In this document: in pieces, positions 18,872 through 28,121 of the stretch | How positions within the stretch are numbered: the first letter of the stretch is position 1 | How the letters are laid out: the number at the start of each line of letters is the position of its first letter | Origin: Mannheimia sp. USDA-ARS-USMARC-1261 | GTDB lineage: Bacteria > Pseudomonadota > Gammaproteobacteria > Enterobacterales > Pasteurellaceae | Length of the DNA: 64,000 nt | Direction: 5' to 3' | NCBI RefSeq assembly: GCF_000521605.1 | Contig: NZ_CP006942.1 | Location: 682,001 to 746,000, forward strand | The notes under the pieces: model-generated | The model's input: the letters and a program-made list of their open reading frames with translations, nothing else | Database searches by the model: none | Told to the model about the DNA's origin: nothing | Translations under genes and position numbers: made by a program

Positions 18872-19663
18872 ATGAAATTGAATAAAATTTTAGGTGTAGT
18901 TGCAATTTCTGCACTATTTTTGACCGCTTGTAATGATAAAGCGGAGAAGTTAAAAGTTGGCGTGATTTCAGGTCCTGAACACAAAGTAATGGAAGTAGCG
19001 GCAAAAATTGCGAAAGAAAAATATAACCGTGATGTGGAGCTGGTAGTATTTACCGATTATGCAACACCAAACGAAGCTTTAAATAAAGGTGATTTAGATT
19101 TAAATGCGTTCCAGCACAAACCGTATTTAGATAACCAGATCCAAGAAAAAGGTTATAAATTAGTACCGGTTGGCAATACCTTTGTTTACCCGATTGCAGC
19201 ATATTCTAAGAAAATTAAATCTTTAGAAGAGTTAAAAGATGGAGATACTGTAGCTTTGCCAAATGATCCGACGAATTTAGCTCGTGCATTAATTTTGCTA
19301 GAAAAACAAGGCTTAATTAAATTAAGAGCTGAAGCCGGTTTAAAAGCAACCAGTGTTGATATTATTGAAAATCCTCGTAAGTTAGTCATTCAGGAGATTG
19401 AAGCTCCGCTTTTACCTCGTACTTTAGATGATGTTGCATTTTCTGTTATCAATACTACTTATGCTGGACAAAGTGGTTTAACACCAACCAAAGATGGGTT
19501 ATTTGTAGAAGATAAAGATTCTCCTTATGTGAACCTGATTGTAGCTCGTGAAAATAATCAAAATTCAGACGCTGTAAAAGATTTTGTGAAGGCTTATCAA
19601 ACAGAGGAAGTCTATAATAAAGCAAATGAAGAGTTTAAAGGGGCGATGGTAAAAGGTTGGTAA
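18872..19663 (+). CDS. metQ: Methionine-binding lipoprotein, copy 3
   Basis: This is the third tandem MetQ-family lipoprotein, 263 residues. The lipobox is LTAC with C20, followed by a much shorter linker than copies 1 and 2 before KVGVISGPEHKV. Its pocket motifs agree with copy 1 (NAFQHKPYLD, PNDPTNLARALILLEKQGLI), so methionine is the likely ligand. It ends in MVKGW like its neighbours. AAGGAG precedes the start. A strong 13-bp terminator stem follows, which closes the metNI-metQQQ cluster and also faces the minus-strand lipoprotein gene beyond it. Confidence 0.93.
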   Translation: MKLNKILGVVAISALFLTACNDKAEKLKVGVISGPEHKVMEVAAKIAKEKYNRDVELVVFTDYATPNEALNKGDLDLNAFQHKPYLDNQIQEKGYKLVPVGNTFVYPIAAYSKKIKSLEELKDGDTVALPNDPTNLARALILLEKQGLIKLRAEAGLKATSVDIIENPRKLVIQEIEAPLLPRTLDDVAFSVINTTYAGQSGLTPTKDGLFVEDKDSPYVNLIVARENNQNSDAVKDFVKAYQTEEVYNKANEEFKGAMVKGW

Positions 19664-19674
19664 CTTGAATGAAG

Positions 19675-19706
19675 AATAAGGCATAGCGAAAAGCTATGCC
19701 TTATTT
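19675..19706. terminator. Strong bidirectional terminator after the third metQ
   Basis: AATAAGGCATAGC (19675-19687) is perfectly complementary to GCTATGCCTTATT (19693-19705), with the loop GAAAA. A T run follows on the plus strand. It separates convergent genes. Confidence 0.85.
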
Positions 19707-19707
19707 T

Positions 19708-20343
19708 TTACTTTGTTGTTGCTTCTGTTGGGGCTGTATTAACAGGAGCTGCTTCTTGAGGTTTTGTTTCTGCTGGGGTTACTTCAGGTTGAGGGGCTGG
19801 AGCATATTTTGCCTTTAATTCATTTTCCAATTTCTGCCCTTCTTCTGCTAACTGATTAAGTTTAGTTTGCAATTCGCCAAAGGCTTTATGGGCTTCAGGG
19901 GTTGGATTTTTCTCCATATTCGCCCCTTCAATAATCATTTGAGTACCTAAAGTGAGTACTTCTAATGTTTTATCTTTCAGAGCTTTTACTTCACTATGTT
20001 GAATATTCAGTGCTTCAGCACTTGTTTTAATGCTGTCGAGTTGTGTGAGTAACGTTTTATTAACCGTTTCTTGCATAACCGCAGGGTCAGCTTTTTGTTT
20101 GTCTGTAAGACTATCTGTTGCAGTTTGAATAGCATCATTCAAAGCTTTTTCTTGAGCGTCTTGCCAATCACGGAAGGTTTTGTAATCTTCTGCTCCGGTA
20201 TCTACCGGCTTAACTTCTTCTTTTTTTATTTCAGAGGCTTGTACTTGCTCTGGTTTTTGTTCGGTTGGCTGAGTCGGCTTTTCGCAAGCGGTCAAAAAAA
20301 CTGCAAATAATGCAGATAAACTAATTTTAGAAAGAGTGTTCAT
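19708..20343 (-). CDS. Lipoprotein of unknown function (paralogue of the gene at 20406-20987)
   Basis: This is a 211-residue putative lipoprotein I do not recognise by name. The signal peptide (NTLSKISLSALFAVF) ends in lipobox LTAC with C20; the next residue is Glu. After a Pro/Glu/Lys-rich linker (about 21-50) comes an almost wholly helical, charged region (about 51-180) starting DYKTFRDWQDAQEKALNDAI, followed by an unstructured Pro/Ala/Glu/Thr tail that includes PQPEVTPAETKPQ. It is clearly related to the next gene upstream: same lipobox position, same DY-x9-QEK opening, and a similar middle (LDSIKTSAEAL against VKSLDAVDLS). The helical content suggests a periplasmic coiled coil on a lipid anchor. 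A terminator separates it from its paralogue, so it probably has its own promoter. Confidence 0.8.
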   Translation of the reverse strand: MNTLSKISLSALFAVFLTACEKPTQPTEQKPEQVQASEIKKEEVKPVDTGAEDYKTFRDWQDAQEKALNDAIQTATDSLTDKQKADPAVMQETVNKTLLTQLDSIKTSAEALNIQHSEVKALKDKTLEVLTLGTQMIIEGANMEKNPTPEAHKAFGELQTKLNQLAEEGQKLENELKAKYAPAPQPEVTPAETKPQEAAPVNTAPTEATTK

Positions 20344-20365
20344 AATCGTCCTTAAGTCCGTAAAA

Positions 20366-20391
20366 AAAGCTAGAGCAAAATCTCTAGCTTT
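20366..20391 (-). terminator. Terminator between the two paralogous lipoprotein genes
   Basis: AAAGCTAGAG (20366-20375) pairs perfectly with CTCTAGCTTT (20382-20391). On the minus strand a T run (CTTTTTTTA) follows. It ends transcription of the gene at 20406-20987. Confidence 0.8.
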
Positions 20392-20405
20392 CGATATTAT
20401 ACTAA

Positions 20406-20987
20406 TTATTTAGCTGAAAATCTTTTTTCTACTTCAGCACTGATTCTTTGTAGCTCAGTATTAATTTCGATTAATGCTTCAGATTTTTTCTGTGCTGATT
20501 GTTTTAGTGCTTCATCAGCTGGATTAGATAGTACTTTTACTTGTTCGTTAAGTACTTCGCTTGAAAGTGTTAGAGCAGATTTGCTTTTTTCTTTTAACTC
20601 TTTAAGTTGAGCATCAGATAGATCAACAGCGTCTAAACTTTTTACAGTATCTTCAACTTTTTTATTAAATGCAACTAATCCTTCTTGCATCTGTTTAGGA
20701 TCTTGTGTTGCTAATTTTTGTTGTAATTCAACTTGTGCTGCTTGCATTGATTTCTCTTGTTCTGCATTCCAAACGGCTAATTTTTGATAGTCTGCTTTTG
20801 CTGCTTCGCTTGGAGCTTCAACTGTCATTTCAGCCTGTTTTGCAGTTTCTGTAGCCGGAGTAGCTGCCGGTGCTGCTTCAGTTGTTTTTGCCGGTTCTGT
20901 TGCAGGTGATTTTTGTGCCGGTTTATCACAAGCTGCTAAAAATAAAGCGACTAAAGCGGTTGCACTGATTTTAGTAAATTTGTTCAT
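20406..20987 (-). CDS. Lipoprotein of unknown function (paralogue of the gene at 19708-20343)
   Basis: This 193-residue putative lipoprotein has lipobox LAAC with C20 followed by Asp; Asp at this place is the inner-membrane retention signal in E. coli, while the paralogue has Glu. A low-complexity Ala/Pro/Thr/Glu linker spans about residues 24-62. The rest (DYQKLAVWNAEQEKSMQAAQ onward to the end) is charged and helical with regular spacing of Leu and Lys, like a coiled coil. It lacks the Pro-rich tail of the paralogue. It reads toward that gene, with a terminator between. I cannot give a function; periplasmic or envelope-associated structural roles are possible. Confidence 0.8.
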   Translation of the reverse strand: MNKFTKISATALVALFLAACDKPAQKSPATEPAKTTEAAPAATPATETAKQAEMTVEAPSEAAKADYQKLAVWNAEQEKSMQAAQVELQQKLATQDPKQMQEGLVAFNKKVEDTVKSLDAVDLSDAQLKELKEKSKSALTLSSEVLNEQVKVLSNPADEALKQSAQKKSEALIEINTELQRISAEVEKRFSAK

Positions 20988-21114
20988 TAAAATAATTCCT
21001 TAAAAAGATGAAAATAAACCCCAAAGTGTAAAAAGGGGCAGTTATTGTACCAACTAATAGACAGGCAGTCTTAATATTAGTTCATAAAAGATGAAATCTT
21101 TACGCTATTTCAAT

Positions 21115-22323
21115 CTAATTTACATTCTGTAGGTAAATAGCTTGTTGAATTAATAACTTTTTGGCAAAAGGGAGTTGATTTGTCAGACTTAAGCCAACGC
21201 CTCTTACCAATTTTTTTAATGGGTGATTACCATTGAAAAGTTGTTTTAACCCTTCCATTGTTGCTAATAATTTTACGGCTTCGGCTTTACGTTCCCGCTC
21301 AAATTGGCGTAAATGGCGATATTCACCAATATCTTCATCATTAGCGAGATGTTTTTGAATTTCTTGAGCAAGTGTTAGAGCATCCGCAAATCCTAAGTTT
21401 ACACCTAAGCCAGCTAGGGGATGGATAGTGTGAGCCGCATCGCCAATTAATGCAATACGAGGCTGTGCAAAATCACGGGCAAAGCGTGCGGTAAGCGGGT
21501 AAATTTCGCGTAAACTTTGCAATTCGCATAAGCCAAGTTGATTATCAAAGGCAATGCTTAGAGCTTTATTAAAGTCGTGCTCGCTGCAATCGCTCAAGGT
21601 TTTGGCTTTTTCTGGTGGTAATGACCAAACAATTGAGCAAAGATTTTCATCTGCCATTGGTAAGAAAGCCAAAACGCTATCTTCAGCAAAGATTTGGCGA
21701 GCAGTTTTATTATGCTTTTCTGTTGTCTTTACATTACACACTAAGGCAGTATGTTGATAATCTTTACTGGTTAAGGGGATTTTAGTTTGATTACGAACCC
21801 AAGAATTTGCCCCATCAGCACCTATCACTAATTTAGCTGAAATCATCTCGCCATTATCAAGTGTTAAAAATGCCCCATTTTCGCTTACACCTAATGTTTT
21901 CGGGGTTGCAACAATATATTCCACGTTTGATTGCTTAGAAATCTGTTGCCAGAGTGTGTGTTGAATAACCGCATTTTCAATAATAAAGCCAAGTTGTGAT
22001 AAGCCTAACTGCTTAATTTCGGCATCGTTATTATCGAAATGAATGTTGGCAAAGCTGTCTTTTTCCCAAACAAACATTTCAGTATAAGGGGAGAGGCGAT
22101 GTTCGGGAATTTGTTGGAATGCTCCAATTTGCTCCAACATTTTTTGGCTTGAGGCATTGATAGCACTGACTCGATGGTGAGTTTTACTATCATCAAATTG
22201 AGGCGTGTTTTTTTCAATGATTTTAATTTGGCAGTTGGTCTCTTTTAATAGCCCGGCAAGAGCAAGTCCAACCATTCCGCCGCCAATAATAACAATATCT
22301 GTAGATTTCATAACTGATTGCAT
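21115..22323 (-). CDS. ubiI: FAD-dependent ubiquinone-biosynthesis hydroxylase UbiI (VisC)
   Basis: This is a flavin monooxygenase of the UbiH/UbiF/UbiI family, 402 residues; by overall wording it is closest to UbiI, which hydroxylates C5 of the ubiquinone ring. The N-terminal dinucleotide-binding motif is IVIIGGGMVGLALAG. RVSAINASSQKML, the ADGANSWVRNQ block and the second FAD motif GDAAHTIHPLAGLGVNLG are present; in the last, Leu replaces the Gln usual in GQGVN. The N-terminal MQSV matches E. coli UbiI, which supports the start at 22323. The gene is directly downstream of rapZ, with an inverted uptake-signal pair between them that may act as a terminator. Confidence 0.88.
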   Translation of the reverse strand: MQSVMKSTDIVIIGGGMVGLALAGLLKETNCQIKIIEKNTPQFDDSKTHHRVSAINASSQKMLEQIGAFQQIPEHRLSPYTEMFVWEKDSFANIHFDNNDAEIKQLGLSQLGFIIENAVIQHTLWQQISKQSNVEYIVATPKTLGVSENGAFLTLDNGEMISAKLVIGADGANSWVRNQTKIPLTSKDYQHTALVCNVKTTEKHNKTARQIFAEDSVLAFLPMADENLCSIVWSLPPEKAKTLSDCSEHDFNKALSIAFDNQLGLCELQSLREIYPLTARFARDFAQPRIALIGDAAHTIHPLAGLGVNLGFADALTLAQEIQKHLANDEDIGEYRHLRQFERERKAEAVKLLATMEGLKQLFNGNHPLKKLVRGVGLSLTNQLPFAKKLLIQQAIYLQNVN

Positions 22324-22332
22324 TTCAACATT

Positions 22333-22392
22333 TACAAGCGGTCAAATTTTCTCTAAAAATTGCAATTTATGGAAAAAATTTAACCGCTTGTA
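22333..22392 (-). terminator. Inverted uptake-signal pair between rapZ and ubiI
   Basis: TACAAGCGGT (22333-22342) and ACCGCTTGTA (22383-22392) are perfect inverted copies, and the complementarity continues inward through AAATTT with one mismatch. It begins 7 bases past the rapZ stop. It is a likely terminator and also carries two Apl-type uptake cores. Confidence 0.6.
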
Positions 22393-22398
22393 GCTCAA

Positions 22399-23265
22399 CT
22401 AATTAGAGGTTTTCTTATGGTGTTTTTCCAAACTTTTATGGCGAATTTGTACATTCTTACCTTTTGCTTGAAAATATTTTGCCAATTGCTCGGCAATAAA
22501 TACAGAGCGGTGTTTCCCACCGGTACAGCCAATCGCAATAGTCAAATAGCTACGATTATTTTTCTCTAACATTGGTAGCCACATTTCTAGATAATTGCGT
22601 GTTTGGTAGATGAAATTATGTACATCGGTTTGGCGTTCTAAAAAATCGATCACCGGCTGTTCTAAGCCCGTCATAGGACGAAGCTCTGGATTCCAATGTG
22701 GATTTGGCAAAAAGCGAACATCAAACACATAATCGGCATCGGCAGGTAAACCATATTTAAAACCGAAGGATTGGAAAATAATTTTGAGTTCTTTATCGCT
22801 AGAACCTTGTAATAAATGACGTAGATTTTCTGCCAACTCGTGTGAAGAGATATTGCTGGTATCGATAATATAGTTAGCATTTTGTACTAATGGCTCAAGC
22901 AATCTCCGTTCGAGATCAATCGCTCCTTCCAATGAAAGATCATTTTGTGTGGAAAGTGGATGAATACGGCGAGAGTCGCTATAACGGCGAATGAGCGTAT
23001 TACGATCACAATCTAAGAAAATCAGCTTAGTATTTAAAGGTTCAAGCTGAGTAAGTAATTCTTCAATGGCATTAGGTGTATTCGGCAGATTGCGAATATC
23101 TAAGCTAATGACCGCAGAACGGTTTTCTTGAGTAAGATAGTAAGTTAAGGTTGGAATTAAGGCTAAAGGAATATTATCAACGCAGTAATAACCTGCATCT
23201 TCTAATGCTCTTAATGCCACTGACTTACCGGAGCCGGAATGCCCACTGATAATGATTAACTCCAT
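22399..23265 (-). CDS. rapZ: RNase adapter protein RapZ
   Basis: RapZ binds small RNAs and guides RNase E to the GlmZ RNA in E. coli, tying cell-wall precursor synthesis to glucosamine-6-phosphate level. The 288-residue product has an N-terminal P-loop domain with Walker A GHSGSGKS (residues 8-15) and the conserved C-terminal domain with [14 protein letters not shown] and [11 protein letters not shown], followed by a basic tail ([20 protein letters not shown]) that fits RNA binding. It lies 12 bases after ptsN in the same direction, the conserved partner order. Confidence 0.95.
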   Translation of the reverse strand: MELIIISGHSGSGKSVALRALEDAGYYCVDNIPLALIPTLTYYLTQENRSAVISLDIRNLPNTPNAIEELLTQLEPLNTKLIFLDCDRNTLIRRYSDSRRIHPLSTQNDLSLEGAIDLERRLLEPLVQNANYIIDTSNISSHELAENLRHLLQGSSDKELKIIFQSFGFKYGLPADADYVFDVRFLPNPHWNPELRPMTGLEQPVIDFLERQTDVHNFIYQTRNYLEMWLPMLEKNNRSYLTIAIGCTGGKHRSVFIAEQLAKYFQAKGKNVQIRHKSLEKHHKKTSN

Positions 23266-23277
23266 ATTGCCTCACTA

Positions 23278-23805
23278 TTATTCTTCATCTTTTGGGTGAT
23301 TATCAGCATACACCAAAATTTGCCAAATATCCTCTGCTGATTCTGCTGCTCGGAGCTGTTTTAATAAGGATTTATCCGCTAATTGTTTCGCAATTTGTGG
23401 CAAGCAACTTTTATATTGTTCGCAGCTATTTTCAGGAAACATAATTGCATAAATAAGATCAACATCTTTGTTGTCTTGTGCTTCATAATCAATGGCTTCT
23501 TCTAATTGCAAAAATACCGCAATTGGTTTGTCTAAGGTTAAGCCGTTACAAGCGGGTAATTTTGCGTGAGGAATTGCAATACCTTGATTTAAACCTGTTG
23601 AACCTAACTTTTCACGCTTAAATAAGTTAGTAAAACACTCAATCGGGCAGACAGATTCATTTTGTGCTTCTGCTTGTGGTAAATGAGGTTGATTAATGGA
23701 TTCAGCTACAACCTTTCCGACTAGCTCTAACGCCCGTTTTTTACTGGAAACCAACACGCCTTGACGAATGTTTTCAGGGCTTAAAAATTCCGTTAATTTT
23801 GTCAT
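23278..23805 (-). CDS. ptsN: PTS IIA-like nitrogen-regulatory protein
   Basis: PtsN (EIIA-Ntr) is the last phosphoacceptor of the nitrogen phosphotransferase system and regulates potassium and cell-envelope functions. The phosphorylated histidine is H80, in GIAIPHAKL. The protein has 175 residues, longer than the 163 of E. coli, mostly because of an insert around 38-55 (INQPHLPQAEAQNESVCPIE). In E. coli rpoN and hpf lie between lptB and ptsN; here both are absent and ptsN follows lptB directly, as expected for Pasteurellaceae, which lack sigma-54. Two overlapping hairpins in the 44-base spacer come close to its ribosome site. Confidence 0.93.
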   Translation of the reverse strand: MTKLTEFLSPENIRQGVLVSSKKRALELVGKVVAESINQPHLPQAEAQNESVCPIECFTNLFKREKLGSTGLNQGIAIPHAKLPACNGLTLDKPIAVFLQLEEAIDYEAQDNKDVDLIYAIMFPENSCEQYKSCLPQIAKQLADKSLLKQLRAAESAEDIWQILVYADNHPKDEE

Positions 23806-23809
23806 AATT

Positions 23810-23846
23810 TTTCATCTAAAGATGAAATCCCCTAAAAAGGGGATTT
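23810..23846 (-). promoter_or_regulatory. Two overlapping hairpins in the lptB-ptsN spacer
   Basis: TTTCATC (23810-23816) can pair with GATGAAA (23821-23827), and AAATCCCC (23825-23832) can pair with GGGGATTT (23839-23846). The two stems share 23825-23827, so they compete. They lie between the lptB start side and the ptsN start at 23805, where they could affect ptsN translation. Confidence 0.4.
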
Positions 23847-23849
23847 TAG

Positions 23850-24575
23850 TTAAAGTTTGAATTGATCGCCTAAATAAACACGTTTTACATCAGGATTTTC
23901 AAGCACTTGCTGTGGCGTACCGCTGGCTATCATCTCACCACTCCCCACAATATAAGCACGTTCGCATACATCTAAGGTTTCACGCACGTTATGGTCGGTG
24001 ATCAGAACGCCTAAGCCACGCTCTTTTAAATTCACGATGATTTTTTTAATATCAATCACGGAAATGGGATCAACTCCGGCAAAGGGTTCATCTAACAGAA
24101 TAAATTTCGGATTTGCCGCTAAAGCACGGGCAATTTCCACTCGGCGACGTTCCCCACCGGAGAGCGATTGCCCTAAACTGTTGCGGATATGCTCAATATG
24201 AAATTCTGAAATCAACTCTTCAGCACGGTCTTTGCGTTCTTTATCATTAATGTCTTTACGCACTTGTAGCACGGACATTAAATTATCATACACGCTCAAA
24301 CGGCGGAAAATAGAAGCTTCTTGCGGAAGATAACCAATGCCTTGCTTTGCACGGTCGTGCATTGGTAATGTGCTGATATCTTCATTATCAATGCGGATTG
24401 TGCCGTGATCGTGGCGAACCAAGCCAACAACCATATAGAAAGTAGTTGTTTTACCCGCACCGTTCGGACCAAGCAAGCCAACAATTTCACCTGATTTTAC
24501 ATTCAGACTCACATCTTTGACGACTTGGCGTTGTTTATAACTTTTTGCTAAATGTTCTGCATAAAGTACAGACAT
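23850..24575 (-). CDS. lptB: Lipopolysaccharide export ATPase LptB
   Basis: LptB powers extraction of LPS from the inner membrane with LptF and LptG. The 241-residue ABC protein has Walker A GPNGAGKT (36-43), the Q-loop in [12 protein letters not shown], signature [15 protein letters not shown], Walker [13 protein letters not shown] and the H-loop [10 protein letters not shown]. The length equals E. coli LptB. It starts 9 bases after lptA. The order lptC-lptA-lptB is the standard one. Confidence 0.96.
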   Translation of the reverse strand: MSVLYAEHLAKSYKQRQVVKDVSLNVKSGEIVGLLGPNGAGKTTTFYMVVGLVRHDHGTIRIDNEDISTLPMHDRAKQGIGYLPQEASIFRRLSVYDNLMSVLQVRKDINDKERKDRAEELISEFHIEHIRNSLGQSLSGGERRRVEIARALAANPKFILLDEPFAGVDPISVIDIKKIIVNLKERGLGVLITDHNVRETLDVCERAYIVGSGEMIASGTPQQVLENPDVKRVYLGDQFKL

Positions 24576-24584
24576 AGATTAACC

Positions 24585-25091
24585 CTATTTTTTCTTATTA
24601 TCTTGAAGTTCGTTTGGAATTAACACGGTTTTCACGCGTGATTTACTGCCACTTGTCGCTTTAAGTTGCTGCTTTTTCACATCATAAGTAATTTTATTTG
24701 CTCGAATAAAGCTACCTTGTTGTTTTAATTCAGCATTGCCGATTAAGGTTAAAAATTCTGAATTTAAATCGTAATGAACACTACTGCCTTTACCATTTAC
24801 AGGTTTGCCATTGTCTAAGGTTTGCTGGAAGGTAACCGGCGAACCAGTAGCATCAATTGTCTCTTTTTTCCCCTCTTGACGAGTAATCTTTACATTCGCA
24901 GCGGTTACTTTAATGGAGCCTTGTGTAATCACTACGTTATCGCTAAAGGTAACGATATTATTCGTCATATCTAAAGATTGGCTGCCTGAATCAATATTAA
25001 TAGGCTGATCAGTATCACCTTTTAACGCATAAGCTGAAAAACTGCTACCTAGTAACATCGTTACTAAAATAGATTTAAACATTAATTTCAT
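24585..25091 (-). CDS. lptA: Lipopolysaccharide transport periplasmic protein LptA
   Basis: LptA forms the periplasmic bridge that carries LPS from the inner to the outer membrane. A signal peptide (MKLMFKSILVTMLLGSSFSAYA) is cleaved near residue 22. The mature protein has the OstA/LptA beta-jellyroll pattern: SQSLDMTNNIVTFSDNVVITQGSIKVTA, then GSSVHYDLNSEFLTLIGNAELKQQG and ITYDVKKQQLKA. It has 168 residues, slightly shorter than E. coli LptA (185). It is between lptC and lptB with short spacers. Confidence 0.93.
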   Translation of the reverse strand: MKLMFKSILVTMLLGSSFSAYALKGDTDQPINIDSGSQSLDMTNNIVTFSDNVVITQGSIKVTAANVKITRQEGKKETIDATGSPVTFQQTLDNGKPVNGKGSSVHYDLNSEFLTLIGNAELKQQGSFIRANKITYDVKKQQLKATSGSKSRVKTVLIPNELQDNKKK

Positions 25092-25114
25092 TTTTATTCC
25101 TTTTGAAAAGCAAA

Positions 25115-25699
25115 TTATTCTTTTGTTTCTTTAATAATAGTCGGTTCAATGTAAGATTTTACCTCTTTTTGTAAGGTGGCAACTTGTTGTTTTAAGTTAC
25201 CTTTTAATCCAACCCCTGTTGTTGTAAAGCCCGAGCCTATTGATTTGACCGCACTTTCGGTAAAAATATCCTGCGTGTTTAAATCAACGGTTAAAGTATC
25301 CGTAGTGATCTGTTGTAAACGAGAAGCAGGATCTAACGCATCGAGTTTGATATTACCCTTTAAATTTAACATTTTTTCTTTGGTAATTTCAGCGTAATCA
25401 GCACTCACTTTCCACTGTTTTTGCGTGGATTCTTTTGCAAAAAGTTCAATAAAAGGTTTAAAAAACTCGGTTCGCTCGGTGGATTCATAACGTTTGATTT
25501 CTGTAGCCTGAGCGAAATATTGTGGATTGCCTTTCAAATCATAAACTGTAGTGGACATTTTATTCCCTACATATTCAGGCTGCCCTTCCTTTTTCATCAG
25601 CTGATCAAGCCCTGTGTTCTCTTTCTCTTGTAAGCTGTAATACCAACCGCCGAGTATGGCAACAATAATCAGTAAAATAACGGTTAAGCGTGTATTCAT
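25115..25699 (-). CDS. lptC: LPS export protein LptC
   Basis: LptC is a single-pass inner-membrane protein that hands LPS from LptBFG to LptA. The one transmembrane segment is at the N-terminus (LTVILLIIVAILGGWYYSL, about residues 4-22). The periplasmic LptC/YrbK domain follows (YDLKGNPQYFAQATEIKRYE ... LNLKGNIKLDAL). It has 194 residues against 191 in E. coli. It heads the lptC-lptA-lptB-ptsN-rapZ cluster; kdsC and kdsD, which precede lptC in E. coli, are absent here, and xthA lies upstream instead. Confidence 0.92.
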   Translation of the reverse strand: MNTRLTVILLIIVAILGGWYYSLQEKENTGLDQLMKKEGQPEYVGNKMSTTVYDLKGNPQYFAQATEIKRYESTERTEFFKPFIELFAKESTQKQWKVSADYAEITKEKMLNLKGNIKLDALDPASRLQQITTDTLTVDLNTQDIFTESAVKSIGSGFTTTGVGLKGNLKQQVATLQKEVKSYIEPTIIKETKE

Positions 25700-25793
25700 A
25701 ATCTAAATATAGTCTAAAAATAGTGTTTGATTGTAGCACAAATTTGAAAAGGGATATAGTATGACGTGAAAATGCAAAAAAGTGAGAAAAAAC

Positions 25794-25822
25794 AACCGCT
25801 TGTGAAAGCACTACAAGCGGTT
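25794..25822. terminator. Inverted uptake-signal pair between xthA and lptC
   Basis: AACCGCTTGT (25794-25803) and ACAAGCGGTT (25813-25822) form a perfect 10-bp stem with a 9-base loop. An A run on the left gives a T run on the minus strand, so it probably terminates xthA. Confidence 0.75.
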
Positions 25823-25845
25823 AAAAAAGTAAATTTTTTTGCAAA

Positions 25846-26649
25846 TTATTTAAAGGTTGCCCAAACAGGGGAGTGGTCAGATGGTTTTTCCATCGCACGA
25901 ATTTCTAAATCAATTCCTGTTTCTACACAACGCTCAGCAAGTGATTTTGAGGCGAGAATTAAATCAATACGCAAGCCGCGATTGTCGTCAAAACCTTTAG
26001 AGCGATAATCAAACCACGAGAATTTATCATTTACCTCAGGGTTTGCGGCACGGAAAGTATCGATTAAACCAAAGCTGTGTAAACGCTCTAGCCACTCACG
26101 CTCTTCGGGTAAAAAAGAACATTTTCCATCACGTAACCAACGCTTGCGATTAACTTCACCGATGCCGATATCCAAATCGGTCGGGCTGATATTCATATCG
26201 CCCATAATGATGATTGGATTTTCCGGCTTTAGCTCGGTTTCCAAGTAGTGTTGCAAATCAGCATAGAATTTCTGCTTAGCCGGGAATTTGGTTTCGTGGC
26301 TACGGTTTTCTCCCTGTGGGAAATAGCCGTTTAATACAGTTAAAACGCCAAAATCGGTTTCAATATCTGCCATAATCATTCGCTTTTGAGCATCTAACAC
26401 ATCGGTTGGGAAACCTTTACGCACTGCAAGCGGTTCTTTTTTCGTTAATAGAGCAACGCCATAATGCCCTTTTTGCCCGTGATGGAAAACGTGATAACCC
26501 AAATGATTGACTAAATCGTAAGGGAAATCTTCATCAGCCACTTTGATTTCTTGTAAGCCAATTACATCGGGCTGATGTTTTTCGATAATTGCTTCAAGTT
26601 GATGCGGTCTAGCACGCAATCCATTGATATTAAAAGAGATAAATTTCAT
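25846..26649 (-). CDS. xthA: Exodeoxyribonuclease III
   Basis: XthA is the main apurinic/apyrimidinic endonuclease and a 3'-5' exonuclease in base excision repair. The start is at 26649 ([20 protein letters not shown], 267 residues), identical in register to E. coli (268); an in-frame ATG-like extension to 26700 runs into an uptake-signal stem. The metal- and DNA-binding residues are present: N7, E34 in GLQEIK, the YGVALL segment, D and N in [10 protein letters not shown], and the catalytic D-H pair in [12 protein letters not shown]. It is flanked by two inverted uptake-signal pairs. Confidence 0.96.
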   Translation of the reverse strand: MKFISFNINGLRARPHQLEAIIEKHQPDVIGLQEIKVADEDFPYDLVNHLGYHVFHHGQKGHYGVALLTKKEPLAVRKGFPTDVLDAQKRMIMADIETDFGVLTVLNGYFPQGENRSHETKFPAKQKFYADLQHYLETELKPENPIIIMGDMNISPTDLDIGIGEVNRKRWLRDGKCSFLPEEREWLERLHSFGLIDTFRAANPEVNDKFSWFDYRSKGFDDNRGLRIDLILASKSLAERCVETGIDLEIRAMEKPSDHSPVWATFK

Positions 26650-26686
26650 TGAGTATCCTAAGATTTTGCAAAAAATAGATGAAAAT

Positions 26687-26715
26687 AGACCGCTTGTCAT
26701 CTCTGCAAGCGGTCT
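26687..26715. terminator. Inverted uptake-signal pair between the NhaC-type gene and xthA
   Basis: AGACCGCTTG (26687-26696) pairs perfectly with CAAGCGGTCT (26706-26715) with a 9-base loop. It is 30 bases past the stop of the antiporter gene. Confidence 0.7.
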
Positions 26716-26744
26716 GATTTTGCGAAAACTTTACGTATTATAAC

Positions 26745-28121
26745 TTAAAGTGTCATTGCTGCAATCCAGCCGAACACTAATAATGGAATATTAAAGTGGA
26801 TAAAGGTTGGTACAACGGAATCCCAAATGTGATCGTGTTTACCGTCAGCGTTCAAGCCTGATGTTGGACCAAGTGTTGAGTCTGATGCCGGTGAGCCTGC
26901 ATCGCCTAATGCTGCTGCTACGCCTACGATCGCCATTGTAGCAAGCGGTGAGAAACCAAAAGACACACAAAGTGGCACGTAGATTGAGGTAATAATCGGC
27001 ACGGTTGAGAATGATGAGCCAATTCCCATTGTGATGAATAAGCCAACTACGAGCATTAATAATGCAGCCATTTCTTTTGATGAGATAACATCACGTAGGC
27101 TTTCCACTAATGCAGGTACACCACCGGTTGAATTAACCACGCCGGCAAAGCCTGAGGCTGCAATCATTACAAAACCTATCATCGCCATTAAACGTAATCC
27201 GGCTTGGAACACATCGTTACTCTCTTTTAATTTGAATACGCCACCTAAGGCAAAAATCACTAAACCGACTAAACCGCCGATAATGGTTGAATTTGTCGCT
27301 AATTGCACGGAGCAGGTTGCGATAATTGCTAAAATACTAATTCCAATATGGAAAGGTTTAACGTTAGCTACTCGAGTTTCAATATCATCAACAGTTGGCT
27401 CAGGTGTATTTTCTGCATACACACGAGGTTTACGGTATGACACAAAGAATGCAAAAAGTAATCCTACAATCATACCTGATACCGGAATAAGCATTGCTTT
27501 TGTCATTTCAGCGGTTGTAGTTATCAATTGGAATGGCTCACCTGCTTGGTTAATATTTTTAACTAAGATACTTTCAATGAAGATTTGACCGAAACCTGCC
27601 GGAATTAACATATAAGTGGCGGTTAAACCAAATGTTAAAGCACAAGCAACCGCACGGCGGTCAATCTTTAATTTATTCATCACGCTTAATAGTGGCGGAA
27701 TTAAGATTGGAATGAAGGCAATATGAATCGGAATTAAGTTTTGTGAAGACATTGCAAAGGCAACTAACACAAATAGTACAATATATTTAAACCACGTTAC
27801 GGAGCGACCTGATGGGCTGTGTCCGAATGATTTAATCACTTTATAAGCTAATAAATCGGTTACACCTGATTTTGAAAGAGCTACTGCAAAAGCACCAAGC
27901 ACGGCATAGTTCATTGCAGTTTCTGCACCACCACCTAAACCACCGGTAAAACTTTTTATAGTTTTTTGTAGTGCATCAGTAAATCCGACACCTTCAACAC
28001 CTAAATTGCCGATTAAGCCACAGGTAAGTGCAGAAATAATAAGAGCGATTACCACGTTAATTCTAAGCAAGCTCAGTACTAACAATACGATAATCGAAAT
28101 AAAAACTTCGTTAGATAGCAT
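26745..28121 (-). CDS. NhaC/YuiF-type antiporter family membrane protein
   Basis: This is a polytopic inner-membrane protein of 458 residues with about eleven or twelve hydrophobic segments, belonging to the Na+/H+ antiporter (NhaC/YuiF-like) family. Recognisable blocks are [23 protein letters not shown] (about 61-83), [20 protein letters not shown] and the C-terminal [19 protein letters not shown] (about 413-431). Related proteins are described either as sodium/proton antiporters or as amino-acid (histidine) carriers, so the substrate is open. A hydrophilic loop near residues 228-248 ([20 protein letters not shown]) probably faces the cytoplasm. It is divergent from yidE and monocistronic. 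Confidence 0.8.
   Translation of the reverse strand: MLSNEVFISIIVLLVLSLLRINVVIALIISALTCGLIGNLGVEGVGFTDALQKTIKSFTGGLGGGAETAMNYAVLGAFAVALSKSGVTDLLAYKVIKSFGHSPSGRSVTWFKYIVLFVLVAFAMSSQNLIPIHIAFIPILIPPLLSVMNKLKIDRRAVACALTFGLTATYMLIPAGFGQIFIESILVKNINQAGEPFQLITTTAEMTKAMLIPVSGMIVGLLFAFFVSYRKPRVYAENTPEPTVDDIETRVANVKPFHIGISILAIIATCSVQLATNSTIIGGLVGLVIFALGGVFKLKESNDVFQAGLRLMAMIGFVMIAASGFAGVVNSTGGVPALVESLRDVISSKEMAALLMLVVGLFITMGIGSSFSTVPIITSIYVPLCVSFGFSPLATMAIVGVAAALGDAGSPASDSTLGPTSGLNADGKHDHIWDSVVPTFIHFNIPLLVFGWIAAMTL

Noticed and set aside
27031..27588. 185-codon plus-strand frame inside the NhaC-type gene
   Set aside because: It is antisense to a conserved membrane protein; composition reflects the reverse reading of hydrophobic codons.
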